A stretch of 64,000 bases of DNA from JANNNF01 sp040385825 (GTDB lineage: Bacteria > Pseudomonadota > Alphaproteobacteria > Rhodobacterales > Rhodobacteraceae): contig JAZKGQ010000009.1 in NCBI GenBank assembly GCA_040385825.1, positions 263,257-327,256 on the forward strand, given 5' to 3'. Below the pieces are notes generated by a model. It was not told the DNA's origin and ran no database searches. It saw nothing but the letters and a program-made list of their open reading frames with translations. Below are positions 43,462 to 52,447 of this stretch, one piece after another. Position 1 is the first letter of the stretch; each line of letters begins with the position of its first letter. The translations under genes were made by a program, and so were the position numbers.

Positions 43462-45117
43462 TCAATCCAGCAGACGCCGCGCGATGACCTGCGCCTGAAT
43501 CTCGGCCGCGCCTTCAAAGATGTTCAGGATGCGGGCGTCGCACAGGATGCGGCTGATCTGGTATTCCAGAGCAAAGCCGTTGCCGCCATGGATTTGCAGC
43601 GCATTGTCGGCGGCGGCCCAGGCCACCCGCGCGCCCAGAAGTTTGGCCATGCCGGCCTCCAGATCGCAACGCTTGTCATGGTCCTTCTGCCAGGCGCTGA
43701 AATAGGTCAACTGGCGCGCCACCATGATCTCGACCGCCATCATCGCCAGTTTGCCCGCCACCCGCGGAAACTCGATCAGCGGTTTGCCGAATTGCCTGCG
43801 GTCGGTGGCGTATTGCAGGCCCACCTCCAGCGCGTTCTGCGCCACGCCAATGGCGCGGGCGGCGGTCTGGATGCGGGCGGATTCGAAGGTCTGCATCAAC
43901 TGCTTGAAGCCTTGGCCCGGCACGCCGCCCAACAGGTTTTCGCCCTTCACCGCAAAGCCGTCGAACGCCAGTTCATATTCCTTCATGCCACGATAGCCCA
44001 ACACCTCGATCTCGCCCCCCGTCATGCCGACGGTGGGGAAGGGGTCGGCATCGGTGCCGGGGGTCTTTTCGGCCAGAAACATGCTCAGGCCCCGGTAGTC
44101 GGTGGTGGCGGGGTCGGTGCGGGCCAGCAGGGTCATCATGTGGGTGCGGGCGGCATGGGTGATCCAAGTCTTGTTGCCGGTGATCTGCCAGTCCTCGCCC
44201 TCGGCCACCGCACGGGTGCGCAAGCTGCCCAGGTCGGACCCGGTGTTCGGTTCGGTAAACACAGCCGTTGGCAGGATTTCGCCAGAGGCCAGCTTTGGCA
44301 GCCACTGCGCCTTTTGCGCCGGGGTGCCGCCACACAGGATCAGTTCGGCCGCAATTTCGCTGCGGGTGCCAAGGCTGCCCACCCCGATATAGCCGCGCGA
44401 AAGTTCCTCGCTGACCACCACCATCGAGGCCTTGGACAGGCCAAAACCGCCGTGTTCCTCGGGGATGGTCAGGCCGAACACGCCCATTGCCGCCAGCTTT
44501 TCGACAATCTCCATCGGGATAAGCTCGTCCCGCAGATGCCAGCCATGGGCATGGGGGGTGACTTCCTCGTCTGCAAAGCGGCGGAACTGGTCGCGGATCA
44601 TTTCCAGCTCGGCATCAAGGCCGGTGGTGCCAAAGGTGGCGCGGCCCTGATTGTCGCGCATCAGGGCGACAAGGGCCATGCGGGCCTCGGGCGTGTTGCC
44701 GGTGGCGATCAGGGTGGCGGCAGCGGGGGAGGGCGGGGGCAGGTCGATGCCAAAGTCGGACAGGCGGGCCATTTCACCCTGCGACATCGGGATGCCGCCC
44801 CGGATCTGCGCCAGATATTCGCCAAAGGCGATCTGCAGCAGCAGCGAGTCCATTTCGGTGAACTGGCCCTCGGCCTCCAGCCGGGTGGCCCAGGCGTTCA
44901 TCTGGCGCAGCGCCTCGGTATAGGTCGCAAGCCAGGACAGGCTGTGGGCCGCAAACTGATGCTGTTCCAGCGCGGCGGCCGAAACCTTGCCATTCACCGT
45001 GACACGGGCGCGCAAGGCTTCGCGTGCCTGATCGAACAGGGCTTCCACCTCGGGCAGGGCGGCGGTGGTCAGGGCCAGCAACGGGGCCACGGGGATTGTC
45101 TGGCCATCATGCGGCAT
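43462..45117 (-). CDS. mcd: (2S)-Methylsuccinyl-CoA dehydrogenase
   Basis: Mcd oxidises methylsuccinyl-CoA to mesaconyl-CoA in the ethylmalonyl-CoA pathway, by which Rhodobacter relatives assimilate acetate without the glyoxylate shunt. It differs from common acyl-CoA dehydrogenases by an extra N-terminal domain of about 150 residues, which is present here (551 residues in total). The FAD core has LTIPEEHGGFGLSKASM, FTEPNTGSDLGSLRTRA, ITGNKTWITHAARTH and the C-terminal QIHGGNGFALEYQISR. ATG 45117 follows GGAG by seven bases; an earlier start at 45141 is less likely. Electrons would pass to the ETF encoded at 55.3-57.0 kb. Confidence 0.88.
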   Translation of the reverse strand: MPHDGQTIPVAPLLALTTAALPEVEALFDQAREALRARVTVNGKVSAAALEQHQFAAHSLSWLATYTEALRQMNAWATRLEAEGQFTEMDSLLLQIAFGEYLAQIRGGIPMSQGEMARLSDFGIDLPPPSPAAATLIATGNTPEARMALVALMRDNQGRATFGTTGLDAELEMIRDQFRRFADEEVTPHAHGWHLRDELIPMEIVEKLAAMGVFGLTIPEEHGGFGLSKASMVVVSEELSRGYIGVGSLGTRSEIAAELILCGGTPAQKAQWLPKLASGEILPTAVFTEPNTGSDLGSLRTRAVAEGEDWQITGNKTWITHAARTHMMTLLARTDPATTDYRGLSMFLAEKTPGTDADPFPTVGMTGGEIEVLGYRGMKEYELAFDGFAVKGENLLGGVPGQGFKQLMQTFESARIQTAARAIGVAQNALEVGLQYATDRRQFGKPLIEFPRVAGKLAMMAVEIMVARQLTYFSAWQKDHDKRCDLEAGMAKLLGARVAWAAADNALQIHGGNGFALEYQISRILCDARILNIFEGAAEIQAQVIARRLLD

Positions 45118-45289
45118 GGGAACGCTCCGGTTCAGGGGCAAATTCTGGGTATCGGGACGCTACGGCCTTCGCAGTTGCAGCGCAATATAGTTTCGTCAGA
45201 AAATAGACTAACGTATGAAAGTGTCGCAATTGATTTTGCCGTGTATCCCCGCGCCGCGCAGGATAAAAGGCTGCAAACGGAGAGTTTGC

Positions 45290-46060
45290 ATGGATCTGGT
45301 GATGGCGGGGCTTTCCCCGCAGGCCTTTGCGGCGGCGCTTGGCATCGCGCTGTTTGCCGGGTTTGTGAAGGGGGCGGTGGGATTTGCCATGCCGCTGATC
45401 ATGATTTCGGCCTTTTCCAGCTTTCTGCCGCCCGATCTGGCGCTGGCGGGGCTGATTCTGCCCACGCTGATCACCAACCTGTCGCAGGCCACCCGGCAGG
45501 GATTGCCCGCGGCCAAGGCGACGGCGGCCAAATACTGGCGCTTTCTGGCAGGGACGGTGGTGTTCATCCTGCTGTCAGCCCAATTGTTCGAGTCGATCCC
45601 GCCGGTCGCCTATCTGCTGATCCTTGGGGTGCCGGTCACGGCCTTTGCTGCGTTGCAGCTTGCCGGGGTGCCCTTGGCCTTGCGGCTGGAACACCGGGTG
45701 CGGGCGGAATGGGGGCTTGGCGTGGTGGGAGGGCTGTATGGCGGGATCTCGGGCATCTGGGGGCCGCCGCTGCTGGTCTATCTGCTGTCGATCAACGCGG
45801 GCAAGGTCGAGACGATCCGCGTGCAGGGCGTGGTGTTCCTGATCGGGGCGGTGGCGCTGCTGGCGGCGCATCTGCACTCTGGCCTGGCCAATGCGCAGAC
45901 GCTTGGGTTTTCTGCCGCGCTGGTGATCCCGGCGCAGGTGGGCATGGTGCTGGGATACCGGCTGCAAGACCGGCTGGATCAGGTGCGCTTTCGGCGCTGG
46001 ACGCAGGCGCTGCTGGTGATCACCGGCAGCAACCTGATTTTCCGCGCCCTGAGCCTGTGA
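45290..46060 (+). CDS. TauE/SafE-family permease
   Basis: A 256-residue membrane protein with about eight hydrophobic segments and the Gly-rich family repeats: AGFVKGAVGFAMPLIMIS near residue 20 and GGLYGGISGIWGPPLLVYLL near 145. Family members export or import sulfonates and other small organic anions. ATG 45290 follows GGAG by eight bases; an earlier in-frame ATG at 45215 gives an unmatched Cys-rich head. It is divergent from mcd and its stop abuts that of pckA with no spacer. Confidence 0.85.
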   Translation: MDLVMAGLSPQAFAAALGIALFAGFVKGAVGFAMPLIMISAFSSFLPPDLALAGLILPTLITNLSQATRQGLPAAKATAAKYWRFLAGTVVFILLSAQLFESIPPVAYLLILGVPVTAFAALQLAGVPLALRLEHRVRAEWGLGVVGGLYGGISGIWGPPLLVYLLSINAGKVETIRVQGVVFLIGAVALLAAHLHSGLANAQTLGFSAALVIPAQVGMVLGYRLQDRLDQVRFRRWTQALLVITGSNLIFRALSL

Positions 46061-47659
46061 TCAGCCTATCGCGGCGGCCTTCACGTCGGCGTCGATGAAG
46101 GGCACATACTGGCCGAAGTTTTCGGCAAACATCGCAACCAGCCTGCGCGCCTGCGCGTCATAGGCGGCGGGGTCGGCCCAGGTGCTGCGCGGGTTCAGCA
46201 GGCCCGCATCCACGCCCGGCACCGCCACCGGCACCTCGAACCCGAAGTTCGGGTCGCGGCGGAATTCTGCCCCCGCAAGGCTGCCGTCCAGCGCCGCCGA
46301 CAGCAGCGCGCGGGTGGCCTTGATCGGCATGCGGCGGCCCGTGCCGTAAGCCCCGCCCGTCCAGCCGGTGTTGACCAGCCAGCATGACGCGCCATGCTTG
46401 GCGATCTTGGCTTGCAGCAGTTTGCCGTATTCCTCTGGGCGGCGCGGCATGAAGGGGGCGCCAAAGCAGGTGCTGAAGGTGGGGGTCGGTTCCGTCACCC
46501 CGCGTTCGGTGCCCGCGACCTTGGAGGTGAAGCCGGACAGGAAGTGGTACATCGCCTGCGCCGGGGTCAGCTTGGCAATCGGCGGCAGCACGCCAAACGC
46601 ATCGCAGGTCAGCATGATGACATTCCTGGGATGGCCGCCGAGGCCCGTTGCCGACGCGTTCGGGATATAGTCCAGCGGATAGGCGCAGCGGGTGTTGGCG
46701 GTCAGGCTGTCATCGTCGAAGTCGAGTTCCAGCGTTTCGGGATCATAGACCATGTTTTCCACCACGGTCGCAAAACGGTGGGTGGTGGCAAAGATATCGG
46801 GTTCGGCCTCGGGGTTGAGGTTGATGGTCTTGGCATAGCAGCCGCCTTCAAAGTTGAAGCTGCCCCGGTCCGACCAGCCATGTTCGTCATCGCCGATCAG
46901 GGTGCGGTCGGGGGCGGCGGACAGCGTGGTCTTGCCGGTGCCCGACAGGCCGAAGAACACGGCAGAATCTACAGGGTTGCCAAGCGCATGGTTGGCCGAA
47001 CAATGCATCGGCATCACGCCCTTTTCGGGCAGCAGGTAGTTCAGCAGGGTGAACACCGATTTCTTGTTTTCGCCCGCATAGGCGGTATTGGCAATCAGGA
47101 TCAGCTTTCTGTCGAAGTTCATCGAAATGACGGTTTCGGTGCGGCAGCCATGACGGGCCGGATCGGCCTTGAAGCTGGGGCAATTGATGATCGTCCATTC
47201 CGGCAGGAAGGTTGCAAGCTCTGCCCGGTCGGGGCGGCGCAGCAGGTGGCGGATGAACAGCCCGTGCCAGGCCAGTTCCGTCACCACCCGCACGTCCAGA
47301 CGATGAACGGGGTCGGCCCCGGCATATAGATCCTGCACGAAATAGTCGCGCCCCTGCATGTGGGCCAGCATGTCGGCATGCAGCCGGTCGAACGCCTCGG
47401 GGGCCATCGGCGCGTTGTTTTCCCACCAGATGCTGTCTTCGACCGACGGCGTGCGCACCACGAACTTGTCCTTGGGCGACCGGCCGGTGAACTGGCCTGT
47501 CGAACACAGGAACGCACCACCCTTGCCCAGAATGCCTTCGCCACGCGCCACCGCCGCCTGCACCAGGGCCGGTTCGATCATGTTGTAATAGACGTGGCCC
47601 AGCCCCGAGATGCCCTGTGTGTCAAGTGTTTGGTTCAGGTTCACGGTTCCGTGCATCAT
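46061..47659 (-). CDS. pckA: Phosphoenolpyruvate carboxykinase (ATP)
   Basis: PckA converts oxaloacetate and ATP to phosphoenolpyruvate, the entry to gluconeogenesis. The P-loop FFGLSGTGKTTLSAAPD and the metal-binding LIGDDEHGWSD are intact, as are TGQFTGRSPKDKFVV and the substrate-binding CGTETV-like Arg/Lys region. ATG 47659 (followed by a second ATG) lies nine bases after GGGAG and gives 532 residues. It is divergent from chvI, and in other alphaproteobacteria pckA and chvIG are neighbours too, so shared control is plausible. Confidence 0.96.
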   Translation of the reverse strand: MMHGTVNLNQTLDTQGISGLGHVYYNMIEPALVQAAVARGEGILGKGGAFLCSTGQFTGRSPKDKFVVRTPSVEDSIWWENNAPMAPEAFDRLHADMLAHMQGRDYFVQDLYAGADPVHRLDVRVVTELAWHGLFIRHLLRRPDRAELATFLPEWTIINCPSFKADPARHGCRTETVISMNFDRKLILIANTAYAGENKKSVFTLLNYLLPEKGVMPMHCSANHALGNPVDSAVFFGLSGTGKTTLSAAPDRTLIGDDEHGWSDRGSFNFEGGCYAKTINLNPEAEPDIFATTHRFATVVENMVYDPETLELDFDDDSLTANTRCAYPLDYIPNASATGLGGHPRNVIMLTCDAFGVLPPIAKLTPAQAMYHFLSGFTSKVAGTERGVTEPTPTFSTCFGAPFMPRRPEEYGKLLQAKIAKHGASCWLVNTGWTGGAYGTGRRMPIKATRALLSAALDGSLAGAEFRRDPNFGFEVPVAVPGVDAGLLNPRSTWADPAAYDAQARRLVAMFAENFGQYVPFIDADVKAAAIG

Positions 47660-48011
47660 ATTGCTTGCTCCCTTTGGCCGCGCGGGCAGCCGATCCATCT
47701 GCTCGATTTGAGGTATCCGGTCCACGGGATGCCGGAAACCGGGTCAAAAACGCCACCCCTCTTTTCGTATAACATGACGTTTTCATTCAGGAACAGGACG
47801 CTTTCACGCCGTTAGCGCAACCATCCGGACGTTAGCGCAATCAAGTTGCGTGAGGAACGTGCACTGCGGCAAATTAGTCAAACATTTGGAAATTTAGGCT
47901 CTGCTACAAGCAGGCGGCAGGGTGATTCGCAGTTAGCTGTTGATTCTGCGGCCTGCAAAAGCGACACTATGGGAAAATAATAACAATCGAGCAGTATAAG
48001 GGAACATCGCC
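47660..48011. promoter_or_regulatory. pckA-chvI divergent control region
   Basis: A 352-base gene-free region more AT-rich than its surroundings. It contains two direct copies of CGTTAGCGCAA at 47810-47820 and 47830-47840, exactly 20 bases apart, a layout expected for two protein sites on one DNA face. Nearby TTGCG and TGCGGCAA blocks (about 47845-47875) may extend the array. TATAAG at 47996-48001 is close to the chvI ATG. I cannot name the regulator. Confidence 0.5.
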
Positions 48012-48713
48012 ATGTCGAGGATCGCCCTGGTGGACGATGACAGGAATATCCTGACATCCGTCGCCATGACTTTGGAAGCCGAAGGTTTTGAGGTTGAAAC
48101 CTATAACGACGGCCAGTCCGCGCTGGACGCCTTCAACCGACGCCTGCCCGATATGGCCGTGCTGGACATCAAGATGCCCCGGATGGACGGCATGGACCTG
48201 CTGCAACGCCTGCGGCAGAAAACCCAGATGCCGGTGATCTTCCTGACCTCCAAGGATGATGAGATCGACGAAGTTCTGGGCCTGCGGATGGGCGCGGATG
48301 ACTATGTGAAAAAGCCGTTCTCGCAGCGTCTGCTGGTGGAGCGCATCCGGTCTCTGCTGCGCCGTCAGGACGCAATTGCCACCGGCGAAGTGGCCGTGAC
48401 CGAAGAAACCAAGCTGATGGAACGCGGCGCGCTGGTCATGGACCCGCTGCGCCATTCGGTGGCCTGGAAAGGGCTGGACGTGTCGCTGACCGTGACCGAA
48501 TTCCTGCTGTTGCAGGCCCTGGCGCAACGCCCCGGTTTCGTGAAAAGCCGCGATCAGCTGATGGACGTGGCCTATGACGATCAGGTCTATGTCGATGACC
48601 GCACGATCGACAGCCATATCAAGCGCCTGCGCAAGAAGATGCGGTCGGTGGACAATGACTTTTCCGCCATCGAAACGCTGTATGGCATTGGCTATCGCTA
48701 CAACGAAGAATGA
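48012..48713 (+). CDS. chvI: Response regulator ChvI (OmpR type)
   Basis: ChvI is the response regulator of the ChvG-ChvI (ExoS-ChvI) system, which in alphaproteobacteria responds to envelope stress and acid. The 233-residue protein has the acidic pair DDD near residue 8, the phosphorylated Asp52 in VLDIKMPRMDG and Lys in VKKPFSQRLL. The C-terminal winged helix contains TVTEFLLLQALAQRPGFVKSR and DDRTIDSHIKRLRKK. AGGGA precedes the ATG. The stop overlaps chvG by four bases. Confidence 0.93.
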   Translation: MSRIALVDDDRNILTSVAMTLEAEGFEVETYNDGQSALDAFNRRLPDMAVLDIKMPRMDGMDLLQRLRQKTQMPVIFLTSKDDEIDEVLGLRMGADDYVKKPFSQRLLVERIRSLLRRQDAIATGEVAVTEETKLMERGALVMDPLRHSVAWKGLDVSLTVTEFLLLQALAQRPGFVKSRDQLMDVAYDDQVYVDDRTIDSHIKRLRKKMRSVDNDFSAIETLYGIGYRYNEE

Positions 48714-50407
48714 CCGCAATGCCACGTATCGGGACAGAGGACAGCCGCCCGTCCAAGACGGGTGACGTTCTTTTGGGGGAGGATTGGGTTTCGGCAGATG
48801 CCGTGGCCGATGCCGCCCTCAAGGACGAACGGTCGCGGTCGCGCATCGTGTCGCTGAACCGGTCGCCTCTGGCGCGCAAGATCATCATTTTCAACCTGCT
48901 GGCGCTGGTGGTGCTGGTGGGGGGCGTGCTGTTCATGAACCCGTTCCGCGACAGCCTTGTGCTGCAACGCGAGGCGGGGCTGATCCGCGAGGCCGAACTG
49001 ATCGCCGATGTGTTCGAGGCGCAGCTTCCGGCAGGTGCCGCCCCCGCCGCGGCAGCGGTGACCGGGGCGCTGCGCAACATCAAGGTCGGGGCCGGGGTCG
49101 AAGTGTTCGTGTTCGACCAGACCGGCGGCGTGCTCGGCTCGGCGCTTGGCGACGAGGCGGTGCAAAACCCCACGGCAGGGCGGTCGACGCTGATCACCGA
49201 TTTTCTGAACGGGGTGTGGGAACTGGTGTCGGGGGTGCTGACCTCGGGCACAGACCCCGAAGTCAAGGTTGATGCGGTCGGCATGGCGCGCGCCATGTTC
49301 GACAAGGCCCGTCTGGGCGAAACCGCGTCCAACACGGGCCGCGATTCCGAAGGCGGCGCACTGTTTTCGGTCGCCACCCCGATCTGGCAGGCGGGCGAGG
49401 TGGTGGGCGTGGTCGCCCTGACCTCGGCTGCCGGAGAGATTGACCGCCTTGTCCGCTTTGAACGCGAACAGGTGTTGCAGATGTTCGTGCTGGCGCTGCT
49501 GGTGTCGATCGGGCTTAGCCTTGTTCTGGCGTCCACCATTGCCAACCCCTTGTCCGACCTTGCGGCGGCGGCCGAACTGGGCCGCGACCGCGATGCCCGC
49601 AAGATGGCGCCGGGCCGGGTGCGGATTCCCGACCTTGCGGCAAGACCCGATGAGATCGGCCGCCTGTCGGTGGCGATGCGCGGCATGGTCGCGGCTCTCT
49701 ATGACCGGATCGATGCGAATGAACAGTTCGCCGCCGATGTGGCGCATGAGATCAAGAACCCGCTGGCCAGCCTGCGGTCTGCGGTGGGATCGCTGCGCTT
49801 TGTGAAAAAGGACGAACAGCGCGAAAAGCTGCTGGATGTGATCGACCATGACGTGCGCCGTTTGGACCGGCTGGTGTCCGACATCTCGAATGCGTCGCGG
49901 CTGGATTCAGAACTGGTGAAGGAAGAAGAAGAAGAATTCAACCTTATCAAGACGCTGACCAATCTGGGCAAGTATCTGGGGGAACAGGCCGGGCAGAAGG
50001 GGGTGGATTTCATCACCGATCTGCCATCGGACCCCATCATGATCCGCGGGCTTGAGGCCCGTCTGGCGCAGGTCTTCGTCAACCTGATCACCAACGCGAC
50101 CTCCTTCTGCGAAGACGGCGATGCCGTGCGGGTCTGGGCGCGCAGGCGGGAAAACCGGGTGCTGGTAGTGGTCGAGGATACCGGCCCTGGCATCCCGGAA
50201 CAGGCGCTGACCAAGGTATTCAAGCGGTTCTATTCGGAACGTCCCGAAACCGACTTTGGCAACCATTCGGGCCTTGGCCTTGCGATTTCCAAGCAGATCG
50301 TCGAGGCCCATGGCGGCGTGATCTGGGCCGAAAACATTCGCCCCACCCATGCGGACATCACGTCTGAACCCCTTGGTGCGCGGTTCGTGGTCGGCTTGCC
50401 GGTGTGA
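48710..50407 (+). CDS. chvG: Sensor histidine kinase ChvG
   Basis: Partner kinase of ChvI. The 565-residue protein has a cytoplasmic head, a membrane segment at about 58-76, a periplasmic sensor domain, a second membrane segment at about 255-277, HAMP, the H-box FAADVAHEIKNPLASLR (His near 345), an N-box LITNATSFCEDGD and G-boxes VEDTGPGIPEQ and NHSGLGLAISKQIVEAHGG. It is coupled at both ends, to chvI by ATGA and to hprK by GTGA. The link to HprK implies that envelope sensing and the regulatory PTS are expressed together. Confidence 0.94.
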   Translation: MTAMPRIGTEDSRPSKTGDVLLGEDWVSADAVADAALKDERSRSRIVSLNRSPLARKIIIFNLLALVVLVGGVLFMNPFRDSLVLQREAGLIREAELIADVFEAQLPAGAAPAAAAVTGALRNIKVGAGVEVFVFDQTGGVLGSALGDEAVQNPTAGRSTLITDFLNGVWELVSGVLTSGTDPEVKVDAVGMARAMFDKARLGETASNTGRDSEGGALFSVATPIWQAGEVVGVVALTSAAGEIDRLVRFEREQVLQMFVLALLVSIGLSLVLASTIANPLSDLAAAAELGRDRDARKMAPGRVRIPDLAARPDEIGRLSVAMRGMVAALYDRIDANEQFAADVAHEIKNPLASLRSAVGSLRFVKKDEQREKLLDVIDHDVRRLDRLVSDISNASRLDSELVKEEEEEFNLIKTLTNLGKYLGEQAGQKGVDFITDLPSDPIMIRGLEARLAQVFVNLITNATSFCEDGDAVRVWARRRENRVLVVVEDTGPGIPEQALTKVFKRFYSERPETDFGNHSGLGLAISKQIVEAHGGVIWAENIRPTHADITSEPLGARFVVGLPV

Positions 50408-50826
50408 CGGGGCCGCTGACCCTGCATGCCAGTTGCGTGGCGGTTCAGGGGCGGGGGGTGCTGATCCTCGGGCCGTCGGGGGCCGGAAAATCCGGGCTGG
50501 CGCTGCAACTGATGGGCTTTGGCGCGCAGCTGGTGGCCGATGACCGCACCATCCTCCGGCGCGAGGGGGATGGCCTGTTGGCGACCTGCCCCCCCGCTTT
50601 GGCCGGAATGATCGAGGCGCGGGGCATCGGCATCCTGAACGCCCGTCCGCTTGCGCAGGCCGGGGTCGCCCTTGTGGTCGACCTTGGCCAGCCGGAAACC
50701 GACCGTCTGCCACCGCCCCGCACGATCACGCTGTTGGGACTGGAGGTTGATCTTGTGCTGCAGTCGCAAAATGACCATTTTGCTGCTGCAGTCTTGTTAT
50801 ATCTTGCGGCAGGGCGCAGGGCCTGA
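50404..50826 (+). CDS. hprK: HPr kinase/phosphorylase, short alphaproteobacterial form
   Basis: HprK phosphorylates HPr on a serine. This 140-residue form holds only the catalytic C-terminal domain; the N-terminal domain of Gram-positive HprK is absent, as usual in alphaproteobacteria. Walker A GPSGAGKSGLALQLM is at residues 23-37 and the second signature MIEARGIGILN near 69. GTG 50404 overlaps the chvG stop. The target serine is present in the HPr encoded downstream (Ser46), so the kinase-substrate pair is complete. Confidence 0.93.
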   Translation: MTGPLTLHASCVAVQGRGVLILGPSGAGKSGLALQLMGFGAQLVADDRTILRREGDGLLATCPPALAGMIEARGIGILNARPLAQAGVALVVDLGQPETDRLPPPRTITLLGLEVDLVLQSQNDHFAAAVLLYLAAGRRA

Positions 50827-50839
50827 GGACAACCCGACC

Positions 50840-51751
50840 ATGACCGACCAGACACAGGATCATCGTGTGGTGTTCGTCACCGGCCCATCTGGGGCCGGGC
50901 GGTCGACCACGATCCGGGTGCTGGAGGATCTGGGCTATGAGGGGATCGACAACATCCCGCTCAGCCTGGTGCCGCGCCTGCTGGATGGCCCGCCGTTGGG
51001 CCACCCCATCGCGCTTGGCCTTGACGTGCGCAACCGCGATTTCAACGCGACCGCGCTGATCGAACTGATCGACAGGTTGACCGCAGACCCTCGGGTCGGG
51101 CTGGAGGTGCTGTATCTGGATTGCGCCGTGTCCGAACTGATCCGCCGCTATTCCGAAACCCGCAGGCGCCATCCGCTGGCCCCGGCGGAAACCCCGCTGG
51201 AAGGGATCGAGCGCGAGATGGATCTGCTGGCCCCGATCCGGGTGCGCGCCGACCATCTGATCGACACCACCGACTGTTCGCCGCATGATCTGAAGGCCGA
51301 GATTTGCCAGTGGTTTGACGGCAGCACCGCCCCCCGGCTGGCGATTTCGATGCAGAGCTTCAGCTATAAACGCGGGGTGCCGCGGGGCGTCGATCTGATT
51401 TTCGACTGCCGCTTTCTGGCGAATCCCCATTGGGACGCTGGCCTGCGCGCCCGCGATGGCCGCGACGCAGAGGTCGAGGCCTATGTCCGCGCCGACCCGC
51501 GCTTTGACGAATTCCTCCAGAGGTTGCAGGGCCTGTTGCTGTTTCTGCTTCCGGCCAATCGCGATGAAGGCAAGTCGCATCTCTCGATCGGCTTTGGGTG
51601 TACCGGGGGGCAACACAGGTCTGTTGCCGTAGCGGAAATACTGGGCAAGGCGCTTGCAGAGGCAGGCTGGCCGGTGTCAAAACGTCACCGGGAACTGGAA
51701 CGCAGGGCAGCCACATCGGCCCCCGACGCAAGCAAGGTGATGGGCGTTTGA
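50840..51751 (+). CDS. rapZ: RapZ/YvcJ nucleotide-binding protein
   Basis: RapZ proteins bind nucleotides, and in enteric bacteria act as an RNase adapter controlling glucosamine-6-phosphate synthase. The 303-residue protein has the P-loop TGPSGAGRSTTIRVLEDLG near residue 14, NIPLSLVPRLL, DCAVSELIRRYSETRRRHPL and the C-terminal GFGCTGGQHRSVAVAE. ATG 50840 lies 13 bases after hprK; a longer frame upstream is its shadow. Its role in alphaproteobacteria is less certain, but the hprK-rapZ-PTS order is common. Confidence 0.94.
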   Translation: MTDQTQDHRVVFVTGPSGAGRSTTIRVLEDLGYEGIDNIPLSLVPRLLDGPPLGHPIALGLDVRNRDFNATALIELIDRLTADPRVGLEVLYLDCAVSELIRRYSETRRRHPLAPAETPLEGIEREMDLLAPIRVRADHLIDTTDCSPHDLKAEICQWFDGSTAPRLAISMQSFSYKRGVPRGVDLIFDCRFLANPHWDAGLRARDGRDAEVEAYVRADPRFDEFLQRLQGLLLFLLPANRDEGKSHLSIGFGCTGGQHRSVAVAEILGKALAEAGWPVSKRHRELERRAATSAPDASKVMGV

Positions 51752-52143
51752 TCGGCATAGTGATCGTTGCACATGGTGGTTTGGCGCGCGAGTATCTCTC
51801 GGCGGTCGAACATGTGGTCGGCAGGCAGGAAGGCGTGCGCGCCATCACCATCGAAGACACCCATGACCGCGCCGCCAAACAGGCCGAGATTTGCGGGGCG
51901 GCGGATGCGGTCGACACCGGCGATGGGGTGGTTCTGGTGACCGACATGTTCGGCGGGTCGCCGTCGAATCTGTCGCTGATGGCCTGTGCGGCCAGTGACC
52001 GGCGGATTCTGTATGGCGCAAACCTGCCGATGCTGATCAAACTGGCGAAATGCCGGGACATGCCGGTGCCCGAGGCCGTGGCCGCCGCATTGGACGCTGG
52101 CCGCAAGTACATCAACGCGCTGGATCTGGGCGGGGGGGCCTGA
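51748..52143 (+). CDS. PTS EIIA component, mannose family (regulatory)
   Basis: A 131-residue mannose-type EIIA with the phosphorylated His9 in MIGIVIVAHGGLAREYL and the family block VLVTDMFGGSPSNLSLMA. It starts at TTG 51748, which overlaps the rapZ stop (TTGA); the family N-terminus begins exactly there. No EIIB or EIIC gene for sugar transport is present, so the protein probably acts in regulation only. Confidence 0.9.
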   Translation: MIGIVIVAHGGLAREYLSAVEHVVGRQEGVRAITIEDTHDRAAKQAEICGAADAVDTGDGVVLVTDMFGGSPSNLSLMACAASDRRILYGANLPMLIKLAKCRDMPVPEAVAAALDAGRKYINALDLGGGA

Positions 52144-52148
52144 ACCCA

Positions 52149-52418
52149 TTGACACAACGCAGTTTTCTGATCGTCAACGAAAAGGGCCTGCATGCCCGCG
52201 CCTCGGCAAAATTCGTCGAGGTGGTCGAGGCACATGACGCAAGGGCATCTGTCACCAAGGACGGAATGCAGGTTTCCGGTGACAGCATCATGGGGCTTTT
52301 GATGTTGGCAGCCTCGCGCGGAACCTCTATTGAGGTTGAAACCAGTGGGGCAGAGGCAATCACGCTTGCCGACGCGCTGGAGGCGCTGGTGGCCGCCCGT
52401 TTCGGGGAAGACTACTGA
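52149..52418 (+). CDS. HPr-like phosphocarrier protein
   Basis: HPr passes phosphate from enzyme I to EIIA. With TTG 52149 as start the protein has 89 residues and both regulatory sites fall at the classical positions: His15 in GLHARASAKF and Ser46 in GDSIMGLLML. Ser46 is the expected target of HprK encoded three genes upstream. A CTG at 52140 is a possible alternative start. Enzyme I is not in the window. Confidence 0.92.
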   Translation: MTQRSFLIVNEKGLHARASAKFVEVVEAHDARASVTKDGMQVSGDSIMGLLMLAASRGTSIEVETSGAEAITLADALEALVAARFGEDY

Positions 52419-52447
52419 AGGCGCGAAGACGGGGAGGCCAACGCTTC

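Noticed and set aside
43291..46098. Plus-strand frame of 935 codons crossing mcd and the permease
   Set aside because: It runs antisense to mcd and out of frame through the permease; both real genes have clear motifs and ribosome binding sites.
47810..47840. Assignment of CGTTAGCGCAA as a ChvI or LacI-type operator
   Set aside because: The half-site resembles several known operators, and sequence alone does not single out one regulator.
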